A stretch of 64,000 bases of DNA from Pseudomonadota bacterium. GTDB lineage: Bacteria > Pseudomonadota > Gammaproteobacteria > Burkholderiales > Rhodocyclaceae. The position numbers were made by a program, and so were the translations under genes. The stretch spans positions 1 through 64,000 of the forward strand of contig JAGTRT010000022.1 in NCBI GenBank assembly GCA_018261895.1, given 5' to 3'. Positions 1 to 7,667 of this stretch are shown piece after piece; the stretch's first letter is position 1; each line of letters opens with the position of its first letter. The notes under the pieces are model-generated. The model did no database searches. It saw nothing but the letters and a program-made list of their open reading frames with translations, and was not told where the DNA came from.

Positions 1-1
1 G

Positions 2-694
2 ATCGTCGACCGCGGCGACAGCCTGAACTGGTACGACGGCCCGACCCTGCTCGAGATCCTCGAAGAAACCCCGGGCGCCCACACCGAGCACACCGAGAAG
101 TTCCGCTTCCCGGTCCAGTACGTCTGCCGCCCGCAGGATTCGGCCAATCCCGAGCTGCACGACTACCGCGGCTTCATGGGTCGCGTCGAAGCCGGTTCGC
201 TGAAAGTCGGCGACGCCGTCACCGTGCTGCCGAATGGCCTGACCTCGACCGTCAAGGCCATCCAGATCGGCGGCGTCGATATCCCGGAAGCCGTCACCGA
301 GCAATCCGTCACCATCCTGCTCGCCGATGAAATCGACACCTCGCGCGGCGACATGATCGTCAAGTCGAGCGAAGTCCCGGCCGCCGTCAAGCAGATCGAA
401 GCCACCGTCTGCTGGATGGCCGAAACTCCGATGGACCGTGCCCGCACCTACCTGATCCGCCACACGACCCGCGACTCGAAAGCCAAGCTGGCCGCCATCG
501 ACCATCGCCTCGACGTGAACACGCTGGAAAAGGTCCCGGCCGAGAAGCTGGCGATGAACGACATCGCCCAGGTCACCTTCAAGCTAGCCCAGCCGCTGTT
601 CGCCGACCCCTACCTGGAAAACCGCGGCACCGGCGCTTTCATCATCATCGACGAGAGCAACAACAACACGGTCGGCGCCGGGATGATTTTGTAG
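2..694 (+). CDS. cysN: Sulfate adenylyltransferase subunit 1 (CysN), C-terminal part
   Basis: This is the GTPase subunit of ATP sulfurylase, which with CysD makes adenosine 5'-phosphosulfate from sulfate and ATP in sulfate assimilation. The gene enters from the left edge, so its N-terminal GTP-binding domain is outside the window. The visible 230 residues begin in the linker (WYDGPTLLEILEE) and continue through the two beta-barrel domains, with the CysN-typical stretches FMGRVEAGSLKVGD and ENRGTGAFIIIDE near the end. The frame is open from base 2 to the TAG at 692-694. CysNC fusions carry an APS kinase domain here; this protein stops without one. A dispersed repeat copy and a terminator follow directly. 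Confidence 0.93.
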   Translation: MVDRGDSLNWYDGPTLLEILEETPGAHTEHTEKFRFPVQYVCRPQDSANPELHDYRGFMGRVEAGSLKVGDAVTVLPNGLTSTVKAIQIGGVDIPEAVTEQSVTILLADEIDTSRGDMIVKSSEVPAAVKQIEATVCWMAETPMDRARTYLIRHTTRDSKAKLAAIDHRLDVNTLEKVPAEKLAMNDIAQVTFKLAQPLFADPYLENRGTGAFIIIDESNNNTVGAGMIL

Positions 695-701
695 GCCTCT
701 C

Positions 702-734
702 ACGGTCAACCGGAAAAAATAGCCAAAATCGAAA
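702..734 (+). repeat. Dispersed repeat copy R1 (ACGGTCAACCGGAAAAAA family)
   Basis: The exact core ACGGTCAACCGGAAAAAA lies at 702-719, seven bases after the cysN stop. It is followed by the weaker tail TAGCCAAAATCGAAAA. It runs straight into a terminator hairpin. The same core recurs at 4343, 17123, 53266 and elsewhere in the window. Confidence 0.85.
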
Positions 735-760
735 ACGCCTCCAAATCCGGAGGCGTTTTT
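733..760 (+). terminator. Rho-independent terminator of cysN
   Basis: The arms CGCCTCC (736-742) and GGAGGCG (749-755) are extended by A-T pairs and close a six-base loop. A run of T residues follows. It sits 40 bases after the cysN stop. Confidence 0.88.
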
Positions 761-905
761 TATTTCGGACGGTCGCAATCGGCCACGGCAGCGCGACTGC
801 GGTGGGTGGGTGATATGCCCCAATTCGGGGGAACTGCCTGCCCCCAACCGGTGCCAGACTGCACAAAAATCGATTTTTCCGTTGTAAAACAAGGATTAGG
901 GTGAA

Positions 906-921
906 TGGCATGTCGCTTGCT
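906..921 (+). promoter_or_regulatory. Sigma54 (-24/-12) promoter of the PEP-CTERM gene
   Basis: TGGCATG-TCGC-TTGCT matches the RpoN consensus TGGCACG-N4-TTGCW, with GG (907-908) and GC (919-920) exactly ten bases apart. It lies 57 bases before the ATG at 979. PEP-CTERM genes of exopolysaccharide-forming proteobacteria are known to use sigma54 with the PrsK/PrsR two-component system, so the site fits the gene behind it. A perfect palindrome, AAAAATCGATTTTT, lies at 865-878; its role is unknown. Confidence 0.72.
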
Positions 922-978
922 GGGTAAGGAGCAAAACGTCGTTTCAGAATACCGCCCCAACCCCAACCGAGAATCCCC

Positions 979-1860
979 ATGCACAACAACAAGCCGGCGA
1001 TCGCCTTGGCCGTGGCTGCGTCCGCAACACTCTCCGCTCTGTTCTCCCCGTCGGCCCTGGCCGCCCCGGTCAACCTGCCCGCCGACCTGTCGACCTGGAC
1101 CTGCACGGGCAATTGCGGCGCGATGGCCGCTGCCGGCGATGTCGTGGCCTCTCCCCTGAACAACCCGAAGTACGGCTACGTCACGACCTTCAACTCGAGC
1201 AGCACGGGCGTCTCCCCGCTGGCGCTCGATGCCAACAACCGGGGCAACGGGACCGAGACGAATGGTTCGAAATTCGTGTCGAGCAGCTTCAGCGTCCAGG
1301 CGAACGACCAGCTGAACATCCATTTCAACTACGTCTCGACCGACGGCAAGGGCTTTGACGATTACGCCTAGGCCCGCCTCCTCAACGCCAGCGACAACAG
1401 CTTCGTGGCCTGGCTGTTTACGGCGCGCAGCTCGAATTCGGCCACCGGCAACATCGTCCCCGGCGACGTGGTGAGCAAGAAGGATTTCGACCCCGATGTG
1501 ACGATCACGAATTACAAGGACTTCGTCTTTACCTCCAAGACCACGGCCGACCCGGTCAACTGGTCGCCGCTCGGCGATTCGAACGGCACCTGCTGGCGCG
1601 ACAACGCGCCGGGCTGCGGCTTTACCGGCTGGCTCGAGTCGTCCCACACCTTCGCCAGCGGCGGAAGTTTCAAGCTCGAAATCGGCGTTACGAACTGGGG
1701 CGATGCGGCCTACGATTCCGGCCTCGCTTTCGATTACCAGAACCTGAACGCGGCCAACCTCGCGGCGGTTCCCGAGCCGAGCGTCTACGCCATGCTGCTG
1801 GCCGGCCTCGGCCTGCTGGGCCTGAGCATGCGCCGCTCGGCACAGCGCTCGGCCTTGTAA
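979..1860 (+). pseudogene. PEP-CTERM sorted exported protein (NF038132-like), interrupted by an in-frame TAG
   Basis: Two open stretches in the same frame (979-1371 and 1372-1860) together make a normal PEP-CTERM protein of about 293 residues. It has a signal peptide ending near SALAAPV, a beta-rich extracellular body, and the C-terminal sorting signal VPEPSVYAMLLAGLGLLGL followed by basic residues. Such signals direct proteins to the exosortase system. The TAG at 1369-1371 falls in FDDYA-stop-ARLLNA. As I recall the family, this position is tryptophan (DYAWARLLD), so one G-to-A change in TGG explains the stop. No frameshift is present and the downstream half looks well conserved. It is either a recent nonsense mutation, a base-call error, or an amber codon that is read through. 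A stem-loop follows at 1895-1923. Confidence 0.8.
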
Positions 1861-1894
1861 AAGCCGCGCCGACCAATGCCCGGCACGCCGCACC

Positions 1895-1926
1895 GGCCCG
1901 GCCACCTGACGGTGGGCCGGGCCTTA
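1895..1926 (+). terminator. Terminator hairpin after the PEP-CTERM gene
   Basis: A GC-rich stem (GGCCCGGCCACC pairing with GGTGGGCCGGGCC, one bulged G) closes a TGAC loop. It ends in a short T-rich stretch. It lies 35 bases after the stop codon. Confidence 0.7.
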
Positions 1927-2038
1927 TTCATTGCCGGCTGTTCAGGCTCGGCCAATCCCGGCTAACATAGGCGCTGTGCGCGCTCCGCGCATTTTTGTCG
2001 CGTCTTTGCGAGACCGGTTGCCGATGTGAGTTTCCAGC

Positions 2039-2854
2039 GTGCGTGTTCTGATTGTTGATGACAACGCCTCGATGCGGGCGATGCTGACGTCCCTGCTCTC
2101 CAGCCAGGGCTACCAGATGGTGGGCGCGCTGGAGGACGGCAATGGCGTCATCGAGGCCATCCGCCAGCATTCGCCGGAAATCGTCTGCCTCGACTACGAA
2201 TTGCCGGGGCGCAACGGGCTCGACATCCTGGGCGAGATCAATTCGACCTTTCCGAAGATCGACGTCCTGTTCATCACCGCCTCCGAGTCGCCGGACATCG
2301 AAGCCAGGGTCGCCGATGCCGGCGCCGCCGGCTTCCTGCGCAAACCCTTCGGGCAAAAGCAGGTCATCGACGAACTGCAGCAGGTGTGCGACACGCGTCG
2401 CCGCGCCTCGCTGGCCAAGGCAACGGAGAGCGCCCCTGCGGCCAGCGCCACGGCAGCGACTGCGCCCAAGGCCGCCCGGCGCAGCAGCGAGCGGCCCACT
2501 GCCGTCATCGCCGACGACAACAGTTCGGTGCGCCTGCTCATCAAGGGCCTGCTGGCCGAGTTGGGGATCAACGTCGTCGGCCAGGCTGCCAATGGCGAGG
2601 AAGCCGTTCGCGCCGCCCAGAACCTGAAGCCCAGTGTCATTTTTCTCGACGTCAACATGCCCATCATGTCGGGTCTTGAGGCCTTGCCGAAAATCATCGA
2701 AACTTCGCCCAGGACGGCGGTGGTCATGGTCACCGGCGACACCTCGCGGGCCATCGTCCAGCAGGCGGCCGGACTCGGTGCGCGGGGCTACATCGTCAAG
2801 CCGGTGCGGCCGGCCTATGTCGAGAATTTCCTGAAACAGCTGTTCAATCGCTGA
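2039..2854 (+). CDS. Response regulator with two receiver domains
   Basis: The 271-residue protein consists of two CheY-like receiver domains joined by an Ala/Thr-rich linker (about residues 124-150) and has no output domain. Receiver 1 (1-118) shows the acidic pair D7-D8, phospho-acceptor D52 (VCLDYELPG) and the conserved lysine in LRKPFG. Receiver 2 (about 152-271) shows ADDN, IFLDVNMP with its phospho-acceptor, a conserved threonine in VMVTGD, and KPVRP. It starts with GTG; no ATG fits the receiver N-terminus. Eighteen bases separate it from the HDOD gene behind it, so the two are probably co-transcribed and work in one signalling route. No kinase is adjacent, so its phosphate donor is unknown. 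Confidence 0.88.
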   Translation: MRVLIVDDNASMRAMLTSLLSSQGYQMVGALEDGNGVIEAIRQHSPEIVCLDYELPGRNGLDILGEINSTFPKIDVLFITASESPDIEARVADAGAAGFLRKPFGQKQVIDELQQVCDTRRRASLAKATESAPAASATAATAPKAARRSSERPTAVIADDNSSVRLLIKGLLAELGINVVGQAANGEEAVRAAQNLKPSVIFLDVNMPIMSGLEALPKIIETSPRTAVVMVTGDTSRAIVQQAAGLGARGYIVKPVRPAYVENFLKQLFNR

Positions 2855-2872
2855 ACCGAGAGGTATGCCTTC

Positions 2873-3733
2873 ATGACCTTGATGATCGATTTTCCCTTCC
2901 CCGGGCCAGGCCCGTGGGTGGATCACTTCAAGACCATCGACATTCCGGTCCTGCGCCATACCGTTCATCAGCTCAACGAGTTACGCGACGCCGCCGAAGA
3001 CATCAACACCCGGCAACTGGCCACCATCATCACGCACGACCCGCTGATGACCCTGCGCCTGTTCCAGACCATGCAGCGGATTCGCTCCAACAGCCAGTCG
3101 CGGGACATCACGACGGTCGAGCGCGCGCTGATCATGATGGGCACCCAGACCTTCTACAACAGCATCGAAAACCCGCCCATCGTCGAACAGCAGCTCAAGG
3201 GCTACCCGAAAGCCATGCTCGGCCTGCTCAAGGTCATCGCCCGCTCGCGCAACGCGTCGCGCTGGGCACTCGACTGGGCGCTGCTGCGCCAGAACGTCAG
3301 CTTCGACGAGATCGCCATGGCTGCGCTGCTCCACGACCTGGTCGAGATCCTGATGTGGTGCTTCGCGCCGAATCTTGCCATCCAGGCCCGCGACCGGCTG
3401 GTCACCGAGCCCGGACGGCGCAGCAGCCAGATCCACCAGGAAGTGTTCGGCAGCACGCTTGACGAGATCGCCGACGAACTCATTGCCTACTGGCAACTCC
3501 CGGCCCTGCTCCGCTCGCTGATCGACCCGGCCAACGCCGAGCTGGCCAATGTCAAGAACGTCCAGCTCGCCGTCGACCTCGCCCGTCACTCGGCCAACAG
3601 CTGGAACGACCCGGCGCTGCCGGACGACTACCGGGCCATCGAAACCCTGCTCCACATTGGTCACAGCAACCTGCTGGAACGTATCGGCGCGCCGGAAGAG
3701 CAGGTTCTGGCCGCCCGCCAGGCGGAGGGATAA
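2873..3733 (+). CDS. HDOD domain signalling protein
   Basis: The 286-residue protein carries an HDOD domain across most of its length. The characteristic start is IPVLRHTVHQLNELR, followed by DPLMTLRLFQTM, ALIMMGTQTF, and DEIAMAALLHDLVEILMWCF. HDOD proteins are catalytically degenerate relatives of HD phosphohydrolases and act in c-di-GMP and two-component regulation. Several are scaffolds rather than enzymes, and the complete HD-GYP metal-ligand set is not seen here. It sits 18 bases after a double-receiver regulator and 3 bases before a DUF4124 gene. A second HDOD gene at 18688-19551 has a similar layout. Confidence 0.85.
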   Translation: MTLMIDFPFPGPGPWVDHFKTIDIPVLRHTVHQLNELRDAAEDINTRQLATIITHDPLMTLRLFQTMQRIRSNSQSRDITTVERALIMMGTQTFYNSIENPPIVEQQLKGYPKAMLGLLKVIARSRNASRWALDWALLRQNVSFDEIAMAALLHDLVEILMWCFAPNLAIQARDRLVTEPGRRSSQIHQEVFGSTLDEIADELIAYWQLPALLRSLIDPANAELANVKNVQLAVDLARHSANSWNDPALPDDYRAIETLLHIGHSNLLERIGAPEEQVLAARQAEG

Positions 3734-3736
3734 GCC

Positions 3737-4303
3737 ATGTTGAAGACCAGCCTCGCACTCGCCCTGCTGGCGCTCAGCCCGCTGGCCGGTGCCGACATTT
3801 ACAAATGCCGGCTGCCGAATGGCTCGACGGAGATCTCAAACACGCCGTGCCCGACCGGCAGCGGCACGATCACCTCGCGCCCGGACGAGCGTGTATCGGA
3901 AGCGTCCCGCCGACAGGCCGAGCAGGAAGTCGAAAAGATGCGGCTTTTCGTCGAAAAACGGGAAGCCGCGCAGCGTGCCGAAGAAGCGGCAGAGCGCGAA
4001 GAGCGCGCCGCCAGCCAGCGGCAAAGCAACAGTGTCAGCCGGACGCCACGTCAATATGGCAGCCAGGACGAATGCCTGCGCGACCTCGAGCAGATGGCCC
4101 TGGAAAGCGCCCAGCGCGCCCAGATGGAGGCCGATTGCCGGGCCATCGCCAGACCGCAGACCATCTACGTTCCTGTCCCCGTGCCGGCCTATCCGACGCA
4201 CCGACCGCATCACGTCGAGCCACCGCTACAGCCGAAGCCCGCGCCCAAACCGGCAGCACCCAGCGCGCCCCAGATATCGGCGCCCCAGCTCAAGAAAAAC
4301 TAG
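3737..4303 (+). CDS. Exported DUF4124 domain protein
   Basis: The 188-residue protein starts with a signal peptide (MLKTSLALALLALSPLAGA) and then DIYKCRLPNGSTEISNTPCP, the DUF4124 pattern with a conserved cysteine pair. A charged Glu/Arg/Ala-rich probable coiled coil (about residues 55-100) follows, then a segment with two more cysteines, and a Pro-rich tail (PVPVPAYPTHRP and PKPAPKPAAP). It is expected in the periplasm. Its function is not known. It starts three bases after the HDOD gene, so it is probably in the same transcript. A dispersed repeat copy follows. Confidence 0.8.
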   Translation: MLKTSLALALLALSPLAGADIYKCRLPNGSTEISNTPCPTGSGTITSRPDERVSEASRRQAEQEVEKMRLFVEKREAAQRAEEAAEREERAASQRQSNSVSRTPRQYGSQDECLRDLEQMALESAQRAQMEADCRAIARPQTIYVPVPVPAYPTHRPHHVEPPLQPKPAPKPAAPSAPQISAPQLKKN

Positions 4304-4342
4304 GCGCTTACCAGCCCTTTTTCCCCGCCTGAGCCGAATTTC

Positions 4343-4377
4343 ACGGTCAACCGGAAAAAAAGCCCAAATTCGAAATC
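4343..4377 (+). repeat. Dispersed repeat copy R2
   Basis: The exact 18-base core ACGGTCAACCGGAAAAAA lies at 4343-4360, followed by the tail AGCCCAAATTCGAAATC. It fills most of the gap between two convergent genes and ends five bases before the stop of the minus-strand gene. GGCGCTTACC, 40 bases upstream of the core, is also found 32 bases upstream of copy R5. Confidence 0.85.
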
Positions 4378-4381
4378 CGGA

Positions 4382-4696
4382 TCAGACCGTTTCGTGGCCG
4401 CCGCCGTCTTTTTCCTGGCGGCCCAGCGTCAGTTCGGTGTTCTCGCTGAGCGCGAAGAAGAAGGCATCGACGGCATTCGGCTCGCCCGACGCAGCAAAGG
4501 TCGTCTGCCCGCACTCGCACTGACCGACCCAGATCGCATCGAGGCCGCGCAAGCCGCGCGTGCTGACCGGGTTGATGGTCGTCACATCGGCGCCGCAACC
4601 GTTGCACACCAGCTTTTCCGGACGGGTCGCTTCGATCTTGGCTTGCGCCTGGGCAATGCGGTCCGCCAGCGAACCCCGATTTTTGGCCTGTCCCAT
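4382..4696 (-). CDS. Conserved small protein with cysteine pairs
   Basis: The 104-residue soluble protein begins MGQAKNRGSLADRIAQAQAK. It carries CNGCG at about residue 34 and CECGQ at about residue 65, which could bind zinc. Similar MGQAKNRG proteins occur in betaproteobacteria, but I know of no assigned function. The ATG at 4696 is preceded by GGAG at normal spacing; a TTG five codons upstream lacks such a site and was not chosen. The gene is convergent with the DUF4124 gene. Confidence 0.75.
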   Translation of the reverse strand: MGQAKNRGSLADRIAQAQAKIEATRPEKLVCNGCGADVTTINPVSTRGLRGLDAIWVGQCECGQTTFAASGEPNAVDAFFFALSENTELTLGRQEKDGGGHETV

Positions 4697-4758
4697 GTCT
4701 TTACTCCGCAATTTTCAAAGGCTGGCAGGATACAGGACTTGCCCCTCCGGCGGCCAGC

Positions 4759-5928
4759 CTACTGGGCCAGGTGATAGCAACGCTTGCCGGCGGCCTTGGC
4801 GTTGTACATGGCCAGATCGGCGCAGCGGATGATCGCTTCCGGCGTGCTCTCCAGCCCGGCATGCGGGAACAGGCAGATGCCGACGCTGGCGCTGAGCGCC
4901 GGCGCATTGGGCAGGCCGGCGATGGGCTGCTCGATGATGCGGATGAGCTTGTCCGCCAGGTGCGCCGCGGCGTCGCAGGAACCGATGTCCTGAACGAGCA
5001 GGAAGAACTCGTCGCCGCCGAGCCGGGAAATGGTGTCGGTCTCCCGGGTGGCGGCCACCAGCCGCCGGGAAATCTCGCGCAGCGCGATGTCGCCGACGTC
5101 GTGCCCGAGCTGGTCATTGATGCTCTTGAAACCATCAAGGTCGACGAAGAATCCGGCATGCCGCTCGGAGTCCCGGCGCGCCAGCGCCAGGGCCTGCTTG
5201 AGGCGATCATAGAGCAGGTCGCGATTGGGCAGGCCGGTCAGCCGGTCGTGCAGGGAACGTTGCAGATGGATGCGACGTTCCCGGTCAAGCTGCAATTCGC
5301 GCAGGAAGAGCTGACGACGCTGGTATTCGACGAGATAGCCCGCCGCACCGCCAATCAGGTTGGCCGAGATCATGAAGAAATTCTGGCTCAGCAGCATGGG
5401 CTGCGGATAGGCGCCGAAATAGCCGAACAGCACGTTGTAGAGCACGAGCACGAAAAGATTGATACCCAGCGCCTGGATGAAACGCGCGCCGATCAGGTTG
5501 TAGGTATAGAACGTCGCCAGCATCAGCCCCGGGTAGTAGTAGGCACTGCTGCTCACCGGCAGATGCCAGAGCATGGCGATCAGGCCGAGCGAGGCCGACA
5601 GGCCAACCAGCGCCAGCAGGAACTGGTTGGCCTTCTCGAACCAGGACGTGAAACTCGCAACGAGCACCAGAAGCGGCACGGCCAGCGCAACCATGCGGAT
5701 GAACCAGACCAGCCCGAGCTGGGCGACCGGCACGAACAAGTGATCGAGCCCGCCATAAACGAAATAGACGAACACCCCGACCAGGATGGCGGCCCGCCCC
5801 TGCAGGCGCAGGCGTGGCAGAAACTGCCGGATGAAGGCACTTTCGGTTTCCTCGTCGCGGAAACTCAAGGTGAGCGGATGCATTCTGTTCATCGATGAAT
5901 CGCCCTGTGAAAGCTTCACGTCGACCAT
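4759..5928 (-). CDS. Membrane-bound diguanylate cyclase (GGDEF)
   Basis: This 389-residue protein makes c-di-GMP from two GTP. Residues about 45-210 hold some six hydrophobic segments, a membrane sensor of uncharacterised type. The GGDEF domain (about 225-385) has the intact active site RLGGDEFF and, five residues upstream, RETD, a match to the inhibitory I-site RxxD. It is therefore probably active and feedback-inhibited by product. The N-terminus is uncertain: an ATG at 5892 (MNRMHPLTL) is also possible, with AGGG upstream, while the ATG at 5928 lacks a clear ribosome site. It is divergent from the DUF599 gene across about 80 bases. Confidence 0.9.
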   Translation of the reverse strand: MVDVKLSQGDSSMNRMHPLTLSFRDEETESAFIRQFLPRLRLQGRAAILVGVFVYFVYGGLDHLFVPVAQLGLVWFIRMVALAVPLLVLVASFTSWFEKANQFLLALVGLSASLGLIAMLWHLPVSSSAYYYPGLMLATFYTYNLIGARFIQALGINLFVLVLYNVLFGYFGAYPQPMLLSQNFFMISANLIGGAAGYLVEYQRRQLFLRELQLDRERRIHLQRSLHDRLTGLPNRDLLYDRLKQALALARRDSERHAGFFVDLDGFKSINDQLGHDVGDIALREISRRLVAATRETDTISRLGGDEFFLLVQDIGSCDAAAHLADKLIRIIEQPIAGLPNAPALSASVGICLFPHAGLESTPEAIIRCADLAMYNAKAAGKRCYHLAQ

Positions 5929-6010
5929 AGGCAGGAAACCGGCAATGCAACTTGGGTATGACTTTCAGCATAGAGCAAGGTTCCTTTCAAGCGCAACAGG
6001 GATAACCACG

Positions 6011-6733
6011 ATGTCGCGAGCCCCTGGCCTATGGCAATATGCTGGCATGCATGCCTTGCCCCACCTCTCGCTCATCGACTGGATTTCCCTGGCCATTTTC
6101 TTTGCCAGTTGGGCCGGCTACGCCTGGTACTCCGAGCACAGCCAGTGGGGGGCGAACGGCCTGATCCACACCAGCCAGGGCTATCGCCTGCAGTGGGCCT
6201 ACCGCATGCTGGAACGCGACCTGCGCGTGGCCGATTCAACCTTGATCGGCAACCTCGTAACCAGCGTCTCCTTCTACGCCAACACGACGATCTACATCAT
6301 CGCCGGCCTCGTTGCGGCGCTCGGCGCCTCGGACAAGCTGCTCAGTTTTACAGCGGAACTACCCTTCGGCGGCGCCGGCAACCGCGAGCTGCTCGAAATC
6401 AAGCTCATGCTGCTGCTCGCCTCGTTTGTCTTCGCCTATTTCAAATTCACCTGGTCGCTGCGCCAGTTCAACCTGCTCTCCATCCTCGTCGGCGCTGCGC
6501 CGCTCGGCAAAACGGGCGAACCGGGCATCGACACCTACGCCAGGCGCGTCGCCGGGGCCAATAACCTGGCCGGCGACGACTTCAACCGCGGCATCCGGGC
6601 CTACTATTTCGGCCTCGCCGCCTCCGGCTGGCTGCTCAACCCTGCCCTGCTCGGGGCGCTCGCCATCGTCGTGCTGGTCGTGCTCTTCCGCCGCGACTAC
6701 CGCTCGCCGGCGCTGCAACTGCTGCGCGACTAA
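6011..6733 (+). CDS. DUF599 family membrane protein
   Basis: The 240-residue protein has about four membrane segments (near residues 22-42, 88-112, 132-152 and 210-230). It matches the DUF599 layout, with YRLQWAYRMLERDLRVADSTLIGNLVTS in the first loop and FNRGIRAYYFGLA before the last helix. The function of the family is unknown. The ATG at 6011 has AGGGA eight bases upstream; the ATG at 6047 (MHALPHL) is an alternative that fits the family length better. The frame is open well upstream, but that part reads across the divergent diguanylate cyclase gene and is not believed. rarD starts three bases after the stop. Confidence 0.82.
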   Translation: MSRAPGLWQYAGMHALPHLSLIDWISLAIFFASWAGYAWYSEHSQWGANGLIHTSQGYRLQWAYRMLERDLRVADSTLIGNLVTSVSFYANTTIYIIAGLVAALGASDKLLSFTAELPFGGAGNRELLEIKLMLLLASFVFAYFKFTWSLRQFNLLSILVGAAPLGKTGEPGIDTYARRVAGANNLAGDDFNRGIRAYYFGLAASGWLLNPALLGALAIVVLVVLFRRDYRSPALQLLRD

Positions 6734-6736
6734 ACC

Positions 6737-7621
6737 GTGCAGCCGAAAACCCAACTGGCCGGCATCGGCTTCGGCCTGCTCGCCTACGGCATCTGGGGCT
6801 TCTTCCCGCTCTTCTTCCGCCAGCTTTCGCACGTGCCGCCCATGGACGTGCTGTCCAACCGTGCCGTCTGGGCCTGCGTCTTCGTCGGCATCCTGCTCAC
6901 CCTGCGCGGCAACTGGGGCAAGGTCGTCGCCGTCTTCCGCACGCCTCGCCAGTTCGCCATGCTGGCGCTCGCCGCCCTGCTCGTCGGCAGCAACTGGCTC
7001 ATGTTCCTGTGGGCCGTCGCCCACGAGCAGGTCGTCGCCTCCAGCCTCGGCTATTTCCTGACACCACTCGTCAATGTGCTGCTCGGCCTCGTCGTGCTCA
7101 AGGAAAAGCTCAACCGGCTGGAATGGATCTCCGTCAGCCTCGCCGTCGCCGGCCTGGCCAATGAAGTCATTTCGCTAGGCAGTCTGCCCTGGATCTCGCT
7201 CTTCCTCGCCGCCACCTTCGGCACCTACGGCCTCGTCCGCAAGCAGGTGCCGGTCGATGCGCTGTCCGGACTATGGCTCGAAACCCTGGCCATGCTGCCG
7301 GTGTGCGGCATTTACGCATTGTGGATGGCGCAGAGCGGACACCTGGTCTTTGCCGACCACGACAGCTCGACCGCCCTCTGGCTGGTCGGCGCCGGCATCA
7401 TCACCGCCCTGCCGCTCATGGCCTTCGCCGCCGCCACCCAGCGCCTCGACCTCGCCACCGTCGGCATGCTCATGTACATCAACCCGACCATGCAGTTCGT
7501 CACCGCCATCTGGATTTTCGGCGAGCCGCTGCAGATCGAGCGGCTCGTCAGCTTCGGGCTGATCTGGCTCGGGCTGGGGGTCTTCAGCATCAGCATGTGG
7601 CAGAAGTTGCACCGCACCTGA
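6737..7621 (+). CDS. rarD: RarD/EamA-type transporter
   Basis: The 294-residue inner membrane protein has ten predicted hydrophobic segments in two EamA repeats. It carries the RarD hallmarks GIWGFFPLFFRQL near the N-terminus, SNWLMFLWAV, and LLMYINPTMQF-like sequence (MLMYINPTMQFVTAIWIFGEPL) in the second half. RarD proteins belong to the drug/metabolite transporter superfamily; the name comes from chloramphenicol resistance in relatives, and the natural substrate is unclear. The start is GTG, three bases after the DUF599 stop, so the two genes are likely coupled. Confidence 0.88.
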   Translation: MQPKTQLAGIGFGLLAYGIWGFFPLFFRQLSHVPPMDVLSNRAVWACVFVGILLTLRGNWGKVVAVFRTPRQFAMLALAALLVGSNWLMFLWAVAHEQVVASSLGYFLTPLVNVLLGLVVLKEKLNRLEWISVSLAVAGLANEVISLGSLPWISLFLAATFGTYGLVRKQVPVDALSGLWLETLAMLPVCGIYALWMAQSGHLVFADHDSSTALWLVGAGIITALPLMAFAAATQRLDLATVGMLMYINPTMQFVTAIWIFGEPLQIERLVSFGLIWLGLGVFSISMWQKLHRT

Positions 7622-7667
7622 GCCACAAAGGGGGATAATTCCCTGACCGGACAAGCCGAGGCACTGC

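Noticed and set aside
5786-6010. Longer start for the DUF599 protein
   Set aside because: The extra part reads across the divergent diguanylate cyclase gene and has no membrane-protein or family character.
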